A stretch of 64,000 bases of DNA from Shewanella colwelliana ATCC 39565 (lineage in GTDB: Bacteria > Pseudomonadota > Gammaproteobacteria > Enterobacterales > Shewanellaceae): assembly GCF_000518705.1 (NCBI RefSeq), contig NZ_JAEC01000006.1:186001-250000 (forward strand), read 5' to 3'. This document shows positions 26,885 through 36,808 of this stretch, piece after piece (the stretch's first letter is position 1; every line of letters starts with the position of its first letter). The notes below the pieces were generated by a model that did no database searches, had not been told where the DNA came from, and saw only the letters and a program-made list of their open reading frames with translations. The position numbers and the translations under genes are program-made.

Positions 26885-27292
26885 ATGTCTACAGAACGTC
26901 AGTTACAGGAACAGAAGCAAGAGAACCAAGAGATTGTTGAAGCGATCCTTGCCGATGGCTCTGAGCCAGATGCTGAATATACCATTGAACATCATTTTTC
27001 AGCAGCCAACTTCGATCGTTTAGAAAAAGCGGCTGTTGAGGCGTTTAAAATGGGTTTTGAAGTCAATGATGCTGAAGAGATGGAACTCGATGATGGATCG
27101 GTGATTTTCTGCTTTGATGCCATTGCTTACCACAAGCTCGAAGTTGAGTTATTGGACAAGGCCTGTGAAGATCTGATTCTATTAGCGGCTAAGTTAAAAG
27201 TGGATTACGACGGCTGGGGCACCTACTTCATTGGCGAAGGTGCCGAAGATGAAGATGATGACGAGTTCGAAGAAGAAGCCCGCTTTCATTAA
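26885..27292 (+). CDS. rraB: Ribonuclease E inhibitor RraB
   Basis: 135 residues, ATG after [43 protein letters not shown] and [15 protein letters not shown] match E. coli RraB closely, followed by the typical acidic tail. RraB binds RNase E and alters the set of transcripts it degrades. Strong terminator follows. Confidence 0.93.
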   Translation: MSTERQLQEQKQENQEIVEAILADGSEPDAEYTIEHHFSAANFDRLEKAAVEAFKMGFEVNDAEEMELDDGSVIFCFDAIAYHKLEVELLDKACEDLILLAAKLKVDYDGWGTYFIGEGAEDEDDDEFEEEARFH

Positions 27293-27300
27293 TCGGTTTG

Positions 27301-27339
27301 AAAAAAAGCCCTTGTTAGTCAATAACAAGGGCTTTTTTA
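27301..27339. terminator. Bidirectional terminator between rraB and the diguanylate cyclase gene
   Basis: A long stem: A-run, GCCCTTGTTA, short loop, TAACAAGGGC, T-run. A and T tracts on both sides let it serve both converging transcripts. Confidence 0.9.
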
Positions 27340-27360
27340 TTAATGCTGATACAGATGGTA

Positions 27361-28320
27361 TTAGCCTTCAAAAATCCTACAGCAGTTGCGGCCCGCTTGC
27401 TTGGCTTCGTAAAGCGCATGGTCGGCATTGGCTAACCATTTACCGCTATTTTCTAATTCTTCTTCAATATCACAGATACCAATACTTACCGTTACACTGA
27501 TTTTTGCGCTTTCATAGAGCATCTCTGAGGCTGCAATTTTTTCTCGTAAACGATCGGCAAAGTTAAGTGCCGATTTTGCATCGGTATTGGCTAGTACTAC
27601 CGAGAACTCTTCACCTCCGTAACGTCCGGCGCAATCAGTTTCACGCAAAGACTGTTTTAGAATGTGTGACACATGCTGAATCACCTTATCGCCTGCTATA
27701 TGCCCATAGGTGTCATTGATACGTTTAAAGTGATCGATATCGAACATCACAAGCGTGGTTGGTTCACCATAACGGGCATGGCGATCGAACTCGCGCTGCA
27801 TGCATATCTGCCAGTGGCGGCGATTGTGTAGTTGTGTCAAACCATCTGTTTGGCTGAGATGTTCAAGGCGTTCGTTGGCAGCCTTGAGTTGTAGCTTGTT
27901 GATCGCGACATCGGTAACGTCATAAATGATCATACTGATGTGAGTGATTTCGCCAGTTAACGAGGAGAGTGGCAGCAAGGTAACATTTTGGTACATGAAA
28001 TCGGCACGACCCGTGATAGGGCGATAATTACCAAATTGGAACACATAGGGGCGTTGCTCCCAGCTAATGAACGCTCGGTTTTTCAACAGAAACACCGATT
28101 CCATTTTTTGCTTCAACCAGGTTGCTGGTAGGTAATCAAACTGCTCAAACAGGTTAGAGCCTTTTATGGAGTTAGGTGAGACACCGCTATGGTTCTCCAT
28201 AAAACCATTCCAGAGCTGAATATCGTAGTTACGATCAAGCACAACCAAGCCCACCTCTATGGTTTGCACCATATCGATTAGCCAGTGTAACTCGTTCATT
28301 GCGCTTTGGTCATACGCCAT
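27361..28320 (-). CDS. PAS-GGDEF diguanylate cyclase
   Basis: 319 residues. PAS domain about 10-130 (VVLDRNYDIQLWNGFMENHSG), then a GGDEF domain from about 155 with DGLTQLHNRRHW, FDIDHFKRINDTYGHIAGD and the active-site GRYGGEEF. GGEEF is catalytically competent, so it should make c-di-GMP from GTP. Cytoplasmic. It lies 13 bases after the response-regulator/CheC-like gene on the same strand, so the two form an operon. Confidence 0.92.
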   Translation of the reverse strand: MAYDQSAMNELHWLIDMVQTIEVGLVVLDRNYDIQLWNGFMENHSGVSPNSIKGSNLFEQFDYLPATWLKQKMESVFLLKNRAFISWEQRPYVFQFGNYRPITGRADFMYQNVTLLPLSSLTGEITHISMIIYDVTDVAINKLQLKAANERLEHLSQTDGLTQLHNRRHWQICMQREFDRHARYGEPTTLVMFDIDHFKRINDTYGHIAGDKVIQHVSHILKQSLRETDCAGRYGGEEFSVVLANTDAKSALNFADRLREKIAASEMLYESAKISVTVSIGICDIEEELENSGKWLANADHALYEAKQAGRNCCRIFEG

Positions 28321-28333
28321 CTAATTGTCCAAT

Positions 28334-29329
28334 TTAATCTAGCAAGTAACCGAGCTTAAAGTTCAGCGTCGGTAGTGATTCTTCTGTAAATAGTAGCAAC
28401 AGATCGCACTGAATATCGTGGCCTTCGATGCGGTAGTTGATCTCCATTGCCAACGTGCGAGCCCATTTCTCTGAATTGTCGTGGATCAGTTCATTCACGG
28501 TGCAGTGTCTGCCTAAGACCACTGGGTGGCTTTGGCTAAATTTCATATGCAGCTGTTCAGATATGCCGTTGAGGAAAGCGCCAATCAGTACGTTGCCAGT
28601 ATCGATCATCACCTCAATTTCTGTGTTGGCATCCTCTGGATTGGTCAGCCCCATGAGTTGCGCCATATCTTGAAAGGAGGAGTCATGGAATAACAATAAA
28701 GCCTCACCCGCAACGCCTGCTCCAATAAAACCTTGGCAGAGTGCCGATACGGTCTGACTTTCTTCAGTTGCTTTGAGTGCCATGGTGAGTTCGCTCACCT
28801 CTAACACATTGACATTTGGGATAGGGAGTAACACAAACACATCGAGGAGTTTAGCTAAGAGATCCGCCGCGCGGCCCATAGCAACGTTGGCGATCTCTTG
28901 ACAGGCATCGCGCAGATCAACTTCGATCATCGGGTTGTCACTGTCACTCTCGCCCAGTGCAATCGTCAAAATGCCATATTCTTGCAAAATATTGCTAATG
29001 GCATCAGCGCTAACTGGCTTTTGAATAAAATCGAGGGCGCCCATGGCTTTTACGCGCTCATGAGCCTTTATTTGAATATCACCAGAAACCACAATAACCA
29101 GTGCGGGGAGATCTTCTTGTTGAATGGTTTTTAGGACTTCATAACCATCCATGACAGGCATATTGAGATCGAGAAAAACCACTTCCCCTTTGCCAGCGCG
29201 TATCGCATCGATACCCTCCGCGCCATTATTGGCGAAGGTAATTTCGACATCCCACTCCTTTGGAAGCGTTCTAGCCATCTGCTTTCGAGCGAGTGCAGAA
29301 TCATCACATATTAGTACTGGGATCGACAT
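28334..29329 (-). CDS. Response regulator fused to a CheC-like phosphatase domain
   Basis: 331 residues. Receiver domain 1-120 with ICDDSALARKQMART, VVFLDLNMPVMDGYEV, VVSGD and IQKPVS. After about residue 135 comes a CheC/CheX-like domain. Its first helix reads DACQEIANVAMG, matching the [DS]xxxExxN phosphatase motif. The second reads EVMIDTGNVLIGAF, in which the Glu is replaced by Asp. CheC-type domains dephosphorylate CheY-like receivers. With the PAS-GGDEF gene immediately downstream, it probably tunes c-di-GMP output or motility in response to an unlinked kinase. Confidence 0.88.
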   Translation of the reverse strand: MSIPVLICDDSALARKQMARTLPKEWDVEITFANNGAEGIDAIRAGKGEVVFLDLNMPVMDGYEVLKTIQQEDLPALVIVVSGDIQIKAHERVKAMGALDFIQKPVSADAISNILQEYGILTIALGESDSDNPMIEVDLRDACQEIANVAMGRAADLLAKLLDVFVLLPIPNVNVLEVSELTMALKATEESQTVSALCQGFIGAGVAGEALLLFHDSSFQDMAQLMGLTNPEDANTEIEVMIDTGNVLIGAFLNGISEQLHMKFSQSHPVVLGRHCTVNELIHDNSEKWARTLAMEINYRIEGHDIQCDLLLLFTEESLPTLNFKLGYLLD

Positions 29330-29589
29330 TCTAGTTATAACATCCTAATCTGCCCTTCTATTGAAGATAACACTTATTAATGATTTTGGGGCAGTTGTTG
29401 TTTATTCATTGTCGTTTTCAATGATGAAAACGTATTTAGCTAACAGTAAGTAGGTACGGTTACCGTGCCGCTAATTATAAGATCTTGTGTAAGGTTTTTT
29501 ATTGCAATTGTAAAAAAAACATCACTCGCAACCTAGTTTCAAGCATTATCTATCAGATTGATTAACTAAGGTAAATATTAGTGGCAATA

Positions 29590-29607
29590 TTTTGACGTTA
29601 GTCAAAA
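29590..29607. promoter_or_regulatory. FNR-like inverted repeat
   Basis: TTTTGAC, GTTA, GTCAAAA: perfect seven-base arms. It fits TTGAY-N4-RTCAA, the relaxed FNR/EtrA-family site, although the strict Shewanella EtrA/FNR consensus has T rather than C at the fifth position. About 90 bases upstream of the crotonase start. Confidence 0.45.
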
Positions 29608-29661
29608 ATTCGCTACATGTTATATGTTTTAGGTAAATATGCCAAATGTGTTAAAGTTTCG

Positions 29662-29676
29662 TCTGGACTGACCAGA
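29662..29676. promoter_or_regulatory. FadR-like operator before the crotonase gene
   Basis: TCTGG-ACTGA-CCAGA, an exact inverted repeat. It closely resembles the E. coli fadBA FadR site as I recall it (CTGGTACGACCAG core), with the same half-sites and spacing. It ends 20 bases before the start codon, well placed to repress. Fatty-acid control is inferred from the motif and the gene's function. Confidence 0.6.
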
Positions 29677-29696
29677 TGAACTGTGGGAGTAAAGGA

Positions 29697-30503
29697 ATGC
29701 AACATCCATTGGTAACTTTGACGATTGAAGCCGGCATTGCTTATGTCGAGCTAAATCGGCCTGATAAATATAATGCGCTTAATTATACGCTATTCACCTC
29801 AATTCGTCGGGTGCAACGGAAGCTAGCTAAAAATCGAGGTGTACGTTGCGTTATTTTACAGGGAAGCGGAGGCAATTTTTGCTCTGGGCTTGATGTCAGT
29901 AGTGTGATGAAGTCGCCCATGCAAGCAGTAAAACTGCTATTTAAATGGTTACCTGGTAATGCGAACTTAGCCCAACAGGTGTCTATTGGTTGGCGACGTC
30001 TGCCAGTGCCTGTGATCTGTGCCATTGAAGGGATCTGTTATGGCGGTGGCACCCAAATTGCGCTGGGTGCAGATTTTCGTATTGTTGCTGATGATTGCAA
30101 AATGTCGATCATGGAAGCTAAGTGGGGATTAGTCCCTGACATGGCAGGGCTTGTAGGGCTTAGAGAGTTAGTGGGTAAAGATGTCGCCATGCTATTAACC
30201 ATGACTGCGGAAGTGATCTCTGCTCAACAAGCATTAACATATGGTTTGGTGACAGAGGTGTCAGAGCAACCACGAGTACGGGCACAAGCCTTGGCTGAGA
30301 AGCTGCTGGCGACCTCTCCCGATGCTAATGCTGCGATTAAGGCGAGTATCAATAAGAGTTGGCGAGCAACGGAGCGTAGTTTGCTGAGGCGTGAATCATT
30401 TAGTCAAATCCGCCTGTTGTTAGGCAAGAATCGTGTTAATGCTGCGATTCGTCAGACCAAAGATCCTAAGCGGGCGTATCAAGAGCGACAGCGCGGCTGG
30501 TAG
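29697..30503 (+). CDS. Crotonase / enoyl-CoA hydratase family protein
   Basis: 268 residues starting MQHPLVTLTIEAG; ATG after GGGAGTAAAGGA, so the upstream ATG at 29676 (inside the operator) is rejected. The oxyanion-hole segments are GSGGNFCSGLDV and GICYGGGTQIALGADFRI, followed by KWGLVPDMAG with an acidic residue in the active-site region. Crotonases hydrate or isomerise acyl-CoA esters; the exact reaction cannot be read from the sequence. The FadR-like site suggests a role in fatty-acid degradation. Confidence 0.88.
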   Translation: MQHPLVTLTIEAGIAYVELNRPDKYNALNYTLFTSIRRVQRKLAKNRGVRCVILQGSGGNFCSGLDVSSVMKSPMQAVKLLFKWLPGNANLAQQVSIGWRRLPVPVICAIEGICYGGGTQIALGADFRIVADDCKMSIMEAKWGLVPDMAGLVGLRELVGKDVAMLLTMTAEVISAQQALTYGLVTEVSEQPRVRAQALAEKLLATSPDANAAIKASINKSWRATERSLLRRESFSQIRLLLGKNRVNAAIRQTKDPKRAYQERQRGW

Positions 30504-30529
30504 TTAATCTACTTTGCAAACGGCGCCTA

Positions 30530-30545
30530 AGTGATAACGATCACA
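30530..30545. promoter_or_regulatory. CRP-like site upstream of yqhA
   Basis: AGTGA-N6-TCACA, one mismatch from the CRP consensus. Centre about 87 bases before the start codon at 30624, a usual distance for activation. Confidence 0.45.
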
Positions 30546-30623
30546 CTCTGATATCGTCGCTATGACGTATGGTAAGCGAAACTCTATTATCGCCCGCAAA
30601 TATTAGCGGTAGAGATATTATTG

Positions 30624-31121
30624 ATGCGTGAATTGTTTGAACGGTTTTTATGGAGTAGCCGACTCTCGGTAATGTTAGGTGTATTTGCCTGTGTCGTCGC
30701 GGCATTTGTGGTGTTTATTATGGGTGTCAAAGATGTGATGCATATGATGGCACTGATTTGGGATTATCTCATCACGGGCAGTCATGACGTCCGCAATGAC
30801 TTAGTGATGGTTGTCGTTGAGATTTTAGATACCTTCCTACTGGGCGCAGTGTTGCTGATTTTTGCTTTTGGTCTGTATGAGCTCTTTATTAGTAACCTAA
30901 AGGCGGCCGATGACAGTGTTGCTGGTGGGAAAATCTTAGTGATCAGCAGTATCGACTCGCTCAAGAGCAAGCTAGGTAAAGTGATATTGATGATGCTCAT
31001 CATCAAGGTGTTTTCCTATTTTACCGAGATGAAACCAACCTCCATGCTAGAGCTGCTCTACATGGGGGTGATAGTGGTATTAATTGCTTTGGCGTTGATG
31101 CTCAGTAAAGATAAAAAGTAG
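30624..31121 (+). CDS. YqhA family (UPF0114) inner-membrane protein
   Basis: 165 residues; ATG at 30624 chosen over the preceding TTG. Starts MRELFERFLWSSRLSVMLGV, with about four membrane helices and the conserved VEILDTFLLGAVLLIFAFGLYELFIS segment of UPF0114. SSIDSLKSKLGKVILMMLII also fits. The family is conserved but functionally unclear. Monocistronic. Confidence 0.88.
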   Translation: MRELFERFLWSSRLSVMLGVFACVVAAFVVFIMGVKDVMHMMALIWDYLITGSHDVRNDLVMVVVEILDTFLLGAVLLIFAFGLYELFISNLKAADDSVAGGKILVISSIDSLKSKLGKVILMMLIIKVFSYFTEMKPTSMLELLYMGVIVVLIALALMLSKDKK

Positions 31122-31147
31122 CTCCTCGCAAAAATGGCCTATCTTCG

Positions 31148-32005
31148 TTAGGGGTAGGCCTTCATGATCCGTTTAGCAAAGCCTTGTACTAGCACTAAAA
31201 TTTCTTGCCAGGCACTCGGTTGATCTAAGTTAAGTGCTAATACTTGCTGTTCATACCTAAGGGGCTGGTTTTGCGGTGCTAGAGCTTTGCGCTCTAACAG
31301 GGTTGCCAGTGCCTCAGGTGAGGCATCTGGTGATTGAATATCTAATACGGGAATGGTTAACTCGGCAATCTGTTGTGCTAGTTTTTGATTCTCTTCGCTG
31401 CGGTCTAAATAGGGATTAATGATCACTAAGATATCGGGCTTAGGGAGTGAGCCAGCATTTAATAGGGTAATAGCCAAGCCTGCGCCTTTTTGCGATGCAA
31501 TTAGAATACGCTTTCCTGGGTAGGGTTGACCTAATGCATCCAATTGATTCATTGTCTGAATCAGCTGTTCATGCTGTTTTTCTCTGAGTTTTTGCCACGC
31601 TTCTTCACTGTATTTGGGCAGCGACTTGCTGGCTTTTAGTGCCAGTTGTTTTTCACCAGATTTGCTCACTTCGCTCGCGTCGGTAGTATGGTTAACCTGT
31701 GGGCCGTTATCGGGGGCGCTAAGGCTGATGGTTGCCCAACCTTTATCATTTAAATGACGCCTTAGAAAGGTGATCACATCGCTGGGGTCGGCATTGGTGC
31801 CAAAGTCAGAAAATAAGATAGCAGCACCATACTGGTGTTTACCACGCCATGAGCGGACCAACGCATGACTCTGTTTTTCGCCAATGGTGATTGTGGCTAC
31901 TTCGTTTTCGGGGAGGTAGTCATAAGCCGGTGCGGTGGCAGCGTAGAGTGGCGATAGACTGAAGCAAAACGACAGTGCTGCAAAATATAGGGCTAGTGAT
32001 TTCAT
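31148..32005 (-). CDS. DUF3530 family exported protein
   Basis: 285 residues with a signal peptide (LYA-ATA). The sequence has an alpha/beta-hydrolase look: AAILFSDFGTNADPSDVITFLRRHLNDKGWATISLSAPD, and RILIASQKGAGLAITLL in place of the nucleophile elbow, which lacks a standard GxSxG serine (SQKGAG). The pattern matches DUF3530 of Shewanella and Pseudomonas. Periplasmic and probably not a classical serine hydrolase. Confidence 0.8.
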   Translation of the reverse strand: MKSLALYFAALSFCFSLSPLYAATAPAYDYLPENEVATITIGEKQSHALVRSWRGKHQYGAAILFSDFGTNADPSDVITFLRRHLNDKGWATISLSAPDNGPQVNHTTDASEVSKSGEKQLALKASKSLPKYSEEAWQKLREKQHEQLIQTMNQLDALGQPYPGKRILIASQKGAGLAITLLNAGSLPKPDILVIINPYLDRSEENQKLAQQIAELTIPVLDIQSPDASPEALATLLERKALAPQNQPLRYEQQVLALNLDQPSAWQEILVLVQGFAKRIMKAYP

Positions 32006-32084
32006 TACGGGCTTAAAGCAGAGTGTTATTGGCTGAGTATAATTGGTTTTATCTTAAGGCTGTGAGAAATTTTCTGGTGGCAAT

Positions 32085-32117
32085 AAAAATGCAGGAGTCA
32101 TTAACTCCTGCATTTTT
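32085..32117 (-). terminator. Terminator of rapA
   Basis: AAAAATGCAGGAGT (32085-32098) pairs with ACTCCTGCATTTTT (32104-32117). On the minus strand it ends rapA with a U-tract. Confidence 0.9.
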
Positions 32118-32140
32118 TTGCAATCATTATGCAGTAAATA

Positions 32141-35047
32141 TTAAGCGTGACTCACCAAGACTAAACGGACGGCATCGAGTTGCAACAAACAACCATCTAA
32201 GTAGGTATTGAGCTCACTCATTTGTGACTTAATGTGCGCTAACTCTTCGTCACGAATGTTAGGGTTAACGGCTTTTAACGCTTCTAAACGCTCAAGCTCA
32301 CCCGTCAATTGCGTGGTCATTTTCGCTCTAGCGGTCTCAGTAAGCAGCTGTAACTCGGCTTCGGCAAAGGTTTCGGCCTTAGCAAATAGCGGGTGCAGTA
32401 AAGTTTGTGATGCATTGACTAACTTACTGGCGATATGGCGATTAACCGCACTTAACTGCTTATCAAAACTCTCATAACTGACATTGTCTGATAGGTTATT
32501 ACCATTCTTGTCGAGCAAAACTCGTACTGGTGTCGGCGGCATATAGCGATACAACTGGCTTGACTTAGGTGCAGAGGCATCAGCCATATAGATAAGCTCT
32601 AAGAAGATTGTGCCTGCAGGTAACGCCTTGTTCTTCAAAATGGCGACACTAGTGGTGCCGGTTTCAGATGAAGTGATTAAATCGAGTCCAGTCTGTACCA
32701 GCGGGTGTTCCTGGGTGATGAGCGCAATATCATCACGAGACAGCGCCATCTCACGGTCAAAAGTAACAGTGACGCCATCTTCAGGCAGCCCCGGGTAGGT
32801 GGGGAACATCATGTGCTCGCTTGGGTGCAGCACAATAGCGTTTTCGCCGCTATCTTCCTGTTCGACACCTATGATGTCCCACAAACGAATCACTGAGCCA
32901 ATGAGCTGGGTATCTTCATCGCGTGCGGCGAGGCTCTCTACCAGCTTGTTGGCTTTGTCACCACCATGAGAGTTGATTTCTAGCAGTTTGTCGCGTCCCT
33001 GTTCCATCGCTTTCTTTAACGCTTTGTAACGTGTCTGCGTATGGTTCAGTAGCTGGGTAAATTGGTCTTCATCGCGGTACACCAACTGTGTCAGTAGCTC
33101 TTCGCTGAATTCATTGAACAGAATATGGCCAGTTGGACAGGTTTGCTCAAAGGCGTTAAGACCTTTGTGATACCAGTTCATGAGATTTTCTTGCGCCGTC
33201 TGCTCAAGGTAAGGTAGGTGAATTTCGACATCATTGGCCTGACCGATACGGTCGAGACGACCGATACGTTGCTCCAACAGATCTGGGTTCAGCGGTAGAT
33301 CGAACAGCACTAAATGGCTAGCAAACTGGAAGTTACGTCCCTCTGAGCCAATCTCGCTGCAGATAAGTGCCTGAGCACCGCCAGTTTCTTGAGCAAAGTA
33401 CGCACCCGCTTTATCGCGTTCAATAATCGACATGCCTTCGTGGAATACGGTTGCTTGAATCCCTTCACGGGTACGCAGCGCTTCTTCCAGGCTGAGTGCA
33501 GTTTCCGCTTGGCTGGCAATGATTAGCACTTTTTTACTGCGATGACTCTTTAGGAAATCAATCAGCCAGTCGACTCGTGGGTCGAACTTCCACCAACTGG
33601 CGCTATCACTTTCAAACGCTTGGTAAAGCTTCTCAGGGCTTAATGCCTGCTTCACTTTAGCTTGCAGATCGCTTTGACCACCCATCATGGCCGATACTTT
33701 CGCCGCCGTAACATATTGTGTTGGCATCGCTTGGGGATGTGCGTTGAATATACGGGTTGGGAAGCCTTTTACTGAGGCTCGGCTATTACGGTAGAGTACG
33801 CGGCCAGTGCCGTGACGATCCAGTAGCTCCTGTAATAGCTCTTCTCGTGCATTTTGTCGTACATCGGCATCAACACTCTCATCTTCGATAAGACGCAGCG
33901 AAGGGGTGATATCTTTTTCGTTTAATAGTTCGGTTAAGCTCGCAACTGCATCGTCAGAAAGCTTAACGCCTTTACTGAGCTGGTCGGCCGCGGTCGCCAC
34001 CTCTTTGTAGCTGTCTTCCTCTTTGAGGAAGGCTTGGTAATCGTAAAAACGGTCTGGGTCTAAGAGGCGTAGACGGGCAAAGTGGCTTTGGTGACCAAGT
34101 TGATCTGGGGTGGCGGTTAGTAGTAATACGCCAGGTACCACTTCACTTAACGCTTCAACCACACGGTAAGCGCGGCTTGGGGCATCTTCTGTCCATTCAA
34201 GGTGATGCGCTTCATCGACCACCATTAAGTCCCAATCAGCATCCAGGGCTTGCTCAAGACGCTTTTTCTTGCGCAGTAATTCAAGCGAACAGATGACTAA
34301 CTGCTCGGTATAAAAAGGGTTGTCGTGATCGGCATAGGCTTCGACACATCTGTCTTCATCAAATACCGAAAAGCGCAGGTTAAAGCGGCGTAGCATCTCG
34401 ACTAACCACTGATGGCGCAATGTGTCTGGCACAATCACGAGGATACGTTCAGCGCGGCCCGTCAACAGTTGTTGATGGATGATAAGGCCTGCTTCGATCG
34501 TTTTACCTAGTCCCACTTCATCGGCCAGCAATACGCGCGGTGCAAAACGCTGTCCCACTTCATGGGCAATCCACTGCTGGTGCGGGATGAGTCCGACACG
34601 CGGGCCTTGTAGACCCAATAGGTCTGAGGTCGCCAACTTGTGACGCAGCAGTTGGCATTGGTAACGTACGCCAAATCTATCTAAGCGATCGATTTGACCA
34701 GCAAACAGTCTATCCTGCGGCTTGTTAAAGCGAATATTGTGGTTGAGAAGCGTCTCTCTAAGGCTGACTTGTTCGCCAGTTTCACTATGCACACCGTGGT
34801 AGATAATGAGTTGGTTTTTTTCTTCCAGTTCGCTAACCGTTAAACTCCACCCTTCGTGACTCTCAATGGTATCGCCTGGATTATAAATAACGCGTGTTAA
34901 TGGCGCGTCGTTGCGCGAAAACATGCGGTTCTCATCAGTCGCTGGAAACATCACAGTGACCATGCGGTCTTCTATTCCAACTACAGTACCTAAACCAAGT
35001 TCTGATTCGGTATCACTAATCCAACGTTGACCTAAGGAAAAGGGCAT
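32141..35047 (-). CDS. rapA: RNA polymerase-associated helicase-like protein RapA
   Basis: 968 residues, the usual length. N-terminal Tudor-like region [28 protein letters not shown]2/SNF2 ATPase: Walker [21 protein letters not shown] box [19 protein letters not shown], and C-terminal helicase motifs [42 protein letters not shown]. RapA binds RNA polymerase core and recycles it after transcription. Single gene, divergent from the PhoH gene. Confidence 0.97.
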   Translation of the reverse strand: MPFSLGQRWISDTESELGLGTVVGIEDRMVTVMFPATDENRMFSRNDAPLTRVIYNPGDTIESHEGWSLTVSELEEKNQLIIYHGVHSETGEQVSLRETLLNHNIRFNKPQDRLFAGQIDRLDRFGVRYQCQLLRHKLATSDLLGLQGPRVGLIPHQQWIAHEVGQRFAPRVLLADEVGLGKTIEAGLIIHQQLLTGRAERILVIVPDTLRHQWLVEMLRRFNLRFSVFDEDRCVEAYADHDNPFYTEQLVICSLELLRKKKRLEQALDADWDLMVVDEAHHLEWTEDAPSRAYRVVEALSEVVPGVLLLTATPDQLGHQSHFARLRLLDPDRFYDYQAFLKEEDSYKEVATAADQLSKGVKLSDDAVASLTELLNEKDITPSLRLIEDESVDADVRQNAREELLQELLDRHGTGRVLYRNSRASVKGFPTRIFNAHPQAMPTQYVTAAKVSAMMGGQSDLQAKVKQALSPEKLYQAFESDSASWWKFDPRVDWLIDFLKSHRSKKVLIIASQAETALSLEEALRTREGIQATVFHEGMSIIERDKAGAYFAQETGGAQALICSEIGSEGRNFQFASHLVLFDLPLNPDLLEQRIGRLDRIGQANDVEIHLPYLEQTAQENLMNWYHKGLNAFEQTCPTGHILFNEFSEELLTQLVYRDEDQFTQLLNHTQTRYKALKKAMEQGRDKLLEINSHGGDKANKLVESLAARDEDTQLIGSVIRLWDIIGVEQEDSGENAIVLHPSEHMMFPTYPGLPEDGVTVTFDREMALSRDDIALITQEHPLVQTGLDLITSSETGTTSVAILKNKALPAGTIFLELIYMADASAPKSSQLYRYMPPTPVRVLLDKNGNNLSDNVSYESFDKQLSAVNRHIASKLVNASQTLLHPLFAKAETFAEAELQLLTETARAKMTTQLTGELERLEALKAVNPNIRDEELAHIKSQMSELNTYLDGCLLQLDAVRLVLVSHA

Positions 35048-35413
35048 TACAATTTCTCATCTACAGGGTGAATCACGAAAGGGCGCGTATGTTATCCAAT
35101 CGAGGCTATGATGTCGAACACAAATACCGCGCCGCTGCTCAGCTTAAAAGCCTAATGGCTAACGGGATAGATTACAAATTATCCAATTGTAAATTGGTGG
35201 GGTGGCTTGTCATCTTTTTGTCATGCTGGGCTGTGAGTCTCAAAGTGGCTGCCTATACTCTAAGTAACAAGTTTCCGATTGAAGCAAAATCGGTTTGGTG
35301 TCAGTATGGATTTGAACATAATGTTGGTTCAATTTTGATTTGATCCGTCACCCTTAATAGTTGGAGTCATAACCTAAGCCAAAAAATCAACCCTACGCAC
35401 AAGTGGAGGCGCC
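35048..35413. other. Divergent promoter region between rapA and the PhoH gene
   Basis: No supported gene. A frame at 35068-35343 is rejected for lack of a ribosome-binding site and of protein-like pattern. CCGATT (35275-35280), seven bases, AATCGG (35288-35293) is a perfect small inverted repeat of unknown meaning. Confidence 0.4.
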
Positions 35414-36808
35414 ATGGAACAAGACGACAAGAAGTTGTTTGTACTGGATACCAATGTGTTACTGCATGAACCTTTAGCTATCTATTCGTTTAAAGAGCAT
35501 GATGTAGTTGTCCCCATGACCGTTCTGGAAGAGCTCGACCAGATAAAAGATAGAAAGCGAGACGTAAGCCGAGATGCCAGAGTCGCTATTAGAGCGTTGG
35601 AGGATATCCTCGGTGGCAAAACCACTCCAGAAGAGATTATTAATGGAGTGAAGTTGCCTAAACGTGAAGGCCACGGCGACGCTGTTGGTTCCCTCTCAAT
35701 ATTCCCCGATCACCAACTCGAATTTACTCAAGCATCGCTTCCCGGCGATAACAATGACAACCGTATTATCAATACTGCACTGCACCTGCAAACCTTGCAT
35801 GCGCCCCGTAAAGTGGTGCTCGTCACCAAAGATATCAATATGCGCCTCAAGGCCAAAGGTGCTGGTATCACTCAAGTAGAAGATTACCGTACCGATCAGC
35901 TTATCGATGACATTCGCTTTCTTGCTAAAGGTTTCCATCAGTTTGGTGGTGATTTTTGGGCACGCAAAGAGCACGTTGCGACCGAGGGGCAGGGCCGGCA
36001 TACGGTGCACAAAATCCCCCTTGCCGAAGTCGGTAATGAAAACTTCTATACCAATCAGTACCTCATCGATGAAGACTCAAACTTTTGTGGCCGAGTGTTA
36101 AGCAATGATACTCAAGAACTTGAGATACTCGATCTCGGCCGCGATCGACTGCTGCATTTGGATGCTTGGGGGATTCGGCCGAAGAATATCTATCAAGGGA
36201 TGGCGCTGCAGGCGTTACTTGATCCCGATATCGATTTGGTCATTCTCACCGGCCCTGCTGGTTGCGGTAAAACATTGCTAGCAATGGCCGCAGCCTTGGA
36301 GATGGTGGTTGAACGGGGGCTATATGACAAAGTGATTGTTACCCGTAACACGCCTGAAATTGCCGAGTCTATTGGTTTCCTACCGGGCACAGAAGAGGAG
36401 AAGATGGCGCCATGGTTGGCTGCAATTACCGATACCTTAGAGGTGTTACATAAAAACGATGTTAACCCCACTGGCAGCATGAATTACATCATGGATAAAG
36501 CCAATATCCAGTTTAAGTCGATTAACTTTATGCGTGGCCGTTCGATTCAAAATTCTGTGGTGTTACTCGATGAGTGTCAAAATCTAACGGCATCACAAAT
36601 CAAAACCATGATCACCCGTATGGGAGAGGGTACTAAACTTATCTGTAGCGGTAACTTAGCGCAGATAGACTCTAACTACCTCACTGCGGTGACCTCGGGG
36701 TTAACTTACATTGTGGAGCGATTTAAGAACTTTGAGGGCAGTGCTAATGTTTATCTCAATGGGGTCGTACGTTCTCGTTTAGCCGAGTTTGCCGAGGAGA
36801 ACTTGTAA
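35414..36808 (+). CDS. PIN-PhoH fusion ATPase
   Basis: 464 residues, ATG after GTGGAGGCGCC. N-terminal PIN ribonuclease domain (KLFVLDTNVLLHEPLAIYSF, then VTKDINMRLKAKG) with its conserved acidic residues, and C-terminal PhoH ATPase with Walker A GPAGCGKTLLAMAAAL, Walker B VVLLDECQNLT and TRMGEGTKLICSGNLAQID. This PIN-PhoH arrangement is linked to RNA helicase/RNase activity in other bacteria. Probably an RNA-processing or stress protein; distinct from the short PhoH near ybeY. Confidence 0.92.
   Translation: MEQDDKKLFVLDTNVLLHEPLAIYSFKEHDVVVPMTVLEELDQIKDRKRDVSRDARVAIRALEDILGGKTTPEEIINGVKLPKREGHGDAVGSLSIFPDHQLEFTQASLPGDNNDNRIINTALHLQTLHAPRKVVLVTKDINMRLKAKGAGITQVEDYRTDQLIDDIRFLAKGFHQFGGDFWARKEHVATEGQGRHTVHKIPLAEVGNENFYTNQYLIDEDSNFCGRVLSNDTQELEILDLGRDRLLHLDAWGIRPKNIYQGMALQALLDPDIDLVILTGPAGCGKTLLAMAAALEMVVERGLYDKVIVTRNTPEIAESIGFLPGTEEEKMAPWLAAITDTLEVLHKNDVNPTGSMNYIMDKANIQFKSINFMRGRSIQNSVVLLDECQNLTASQIKTMITRMGEGTKLICSGNLAQIDSNYLTAVTSGLTYIVERFKNFEGSANVYLNGVVRSRLAEFAEENL

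Larger units (their letters stand above)
29330..29696. other. Divergent regulatory region (signalling operon / crotonase)
   Basis: No gene seen. A CRP/FNR-superfamily-type palindrome lies at 29590-29607 and a FadR-like operator at 29662-29676, both nearer the crotonase gene. The left part is A/T-rich and presumably carries the promoter of the minus-strand signalling operon, but no clear -10/-35 pair was identified. Confidence 0.45.

Noticed and set aside
35068..35343. 91-codon frame between rapA and the PhoH gene
   Set aside because: Weak start context and translation without protein-like pattern; region is a divergent promoter region.
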